DNA of 64,000 nt, taken from NCBI RefSeq assembly GCF_000002995.4, contig NW_025062479.1, forward strand, positions 5,077,221-5,141,220. Direction: 5' to 3'. Below are positions 39,201 through 64,000 of the stretch, piece by piece. The notes under the pieces are model-generated. The model did not search any database and had not been told where the DNA came from. It saw nothing but the letters and a program-made list of their open reading frames with translations. The translations under genes and the position numbers were made by a program. The stretch's first letter is position 1, and every line of letters begins with the position of its first letter. The stretch is from Brugia malayi (taxonomy: Eukaryota > Nematoda > Chromadorea > Rhabditida > Onchocercidae).

Positions 39201-40957
39201 AAGTTTTGCAAGTAAGAAAGCATCTTCTTTGAAAAACTTCTTCTTTCAAAGTTATAGTTATATTCTGCGTTTTGTGGTAGAAAATAAGCTTAGAGTAAGT
39301 TGAGTGTTTTAAAAAATGATACTACGTAATTTACTGTTTTTGCTGCGGCCTTAAATTGCTCACTTCTCAGCGATCATGACGTTGAAAAGGATGCAGAAGT
39401 GTGATACAAAGTTCAGGTGACAGAAAAAACAAACTTAATGATTTGTAAACATTAAAAGCGGAGATCTATCAAAGGTTAGTTTACTGCTGTCAGATCCTAG
39501 CTTCACCGAGAGAAATTCTGTACTCAATACTGTCTAATTTAGCAGAATTTAAAAGTCTTCTTATATTTATGTCTTGTCAAATATAAATGCAATGCGCATG
39601 AAATTTTACAACTTCTTCGAATATTTGCCAAAATTTTTAACAGAAATTTTCATTGTATATAATCCTCAGAAATCTGAAATATGTAAAATGGTTCTAAAAA
39701 AAGAAATTATATTTGCTGCTAAAAAATTATTGAAAATGAGTTATCATCAAAGTGGCTAGAAAAATTTGGTCTGGAAATGTGAGAGAGTACTTGCACTAAT
39801 TTATTATTGCGCGTCTATAGCTTTTAAAAGGATAAACCCAAGTAAATATGAAATTCAGGAAGAAAATGAAATGCATAAATGCAGAACAGAAGCGCAAATT
39901 ACCGAAGTCTAATGGTTGAAATCTTGTACACCCAGTGATTTGTTTCATTTCTTAATGGATGAGGAAATCGATGATACAATTTCATATTACGCTGAAGTAG
40001 TACTTCTTGGGAGAAAATTAATAATTAGAGCTGATTAATTTTCTAGCTGCACATCTTAACTAAAATCAGTAGTCCTAAATATTTTCCATCATTAATTTCA
40101 AATTTTCCTAGGATAAATTTGTAATGTTTGAGAGTAACATTTTTAGAAATGTGAAGTGGTAACACTGAGGAAGCAAATGATGTTTTGCACAATTAATGAT
40201 ATCTATGTATTTGTGTACTTCAGTATTTTAAGGAGTACTAAACCGACTAATGTTGTTATTACTTTCACATTACTAAGTGATAGAGAAGGTAAAGTGAATA
40301 ACAACAGCAGCAGAAGCAGTAATACAAGCGTTCGAGAAACGCTTTCAATTTCATTTCAAATTTTTTATTTCAAAAAAAGAGGAAGAAAAACAGGGAGGCA
40401 GTAAGTAAGAAAGTAAAGATGCAGAGGACTAGGAAGAAGGAGAATCCGGGAAAAAGGAGATCTGTTGGGACTAAATAAACTTATTTTTAGAGTGGGAGTT
40501 TGTTGAATTGCGGAAGTTGCTACATTGCTTGACAACAAGAGTCAAGCAGTATTGGAAGAGATAAGTGGCGATTTCTTAAAATTTTGAATCTTTGAAGTTC
40601 TAGAACTCTTGAGCTCTGAAGCTAAAGCTCTTGCAATCTCTGTTCATTGCATCAGTCTGCCTTCCTCACATCCAGACATTGCTGTTTTAGTGATAACGCG
40701 CAACCACCTTTTCGTTTACCTTAGGATGTTACTCCGTCCAGTTAGAAGCTATAAAACAATAACTCTCTCAAGGCATTTGCATTTTTCAGGACCATACTGC
40801 AACCAAAAACCACAAAACCATTACACACAATCGGAAATTTGGCATCCCGACTAAAACAGGAAAAGCTTGCATGTTGGTTTTTCAAGCGCTGTTCATAAGT
40901 TCTTGAATCCATAGACCAGATCAGAAGCGTGTAAGCAAGGAAAGAGGAATAGAAAAG
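33272..40957. other. Gene-poor region upstream of twitchin
   Basis: About 7.7 kb. The left few hundred bases are DENND4 3' UTR and flank. No coding exon was recognised on either strand. It contains a 20-nt direct duplication (38978-38997 and 39013-39032, unit AAAGAATTTTTTGTGATGTT) and scattered homopolymers. The right end carries the twitchin 5' leader; TTGCATTTTTCAG ending near 40790 is a good acceptor for a leader exon or trans-splicing. Muscle enhancers would be expected here but none can be named. Confidence 0.6.
38978..39032. repeat. Short local duplication
   Basis: The 20-nt unit AAAGAATTTTTTGTGATGTT occurs at 38978-38997 and again at 39013-39032, with a partial third copy (TTTTGTGATGTT) between them. 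Confidence 0.9.

Positions 40958-64000
<23,043 letters not shown>

Overview
The window looks like nuclear DNA of a parasitic nematode, most likely filarial or a close spirurid. It is strongly AT-rich, its genes are cut into many short exons with T-rich 3' splice sites, it holds an exact copy of the nematode SL1 spliced-leader sequence, and the proteins read like nematode orthologues. All gene models were built by hand from splice sites and reading-frame phase; apart from the twitchin exon 26/27 join, every junction keeps the frame without strain.

Layout. Positions 1-2800 (minus) hold a decayed BEL/Pao-type retrotransposon pol region running off the left edge. Positions 6397-9604 (minus) hold a six-exon HES/Hairy-type bHLH-Orange repressor gene ending in WRPF; its exons are so short that no long reading frame reveals it. 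Positions 14036-15353 (minus) hold a complete five-exon Rap1 GTPase gene (186 aa). Positions 19391-21966 (minus) hold a complete seven-exon F-actin capping protein alpha gene (287 aa) with one GC-AG intron and an inverted-repeat insertion. Positions 23714-24391 (minus) hold a three-exon gene for a small single-pass membrane protein (137 aa), possibly FAM162-like. Head-to-head with it, 24811-33271 (plus) holds a complete 27-exon DENND4/Crag-type Rab exchange factor (1485 aa). After about 7.7 kb of gene-poor DNA, 40958 to the right edge (plus) carries the first 45 exons (about 3816 residues) of twitchin (unc-22), the giant muscle Ig/FnIII protein; its kinase end lies outside.

The genes do not form an operon. 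Loose themes are actin and muscle (capping protein, twitchin) and small-GTPase control (Rap1, DENND4). The most unusual observation is a likely solo LTR in twitchin intron 32 (56242-56750): TG...CA ends, a 5-bp target duplication, a TATA-like box and AATAAA on the minus strand, and a perfect 22-nt SL1 sequence directly followed by GT, 11 nt from its 3' end.
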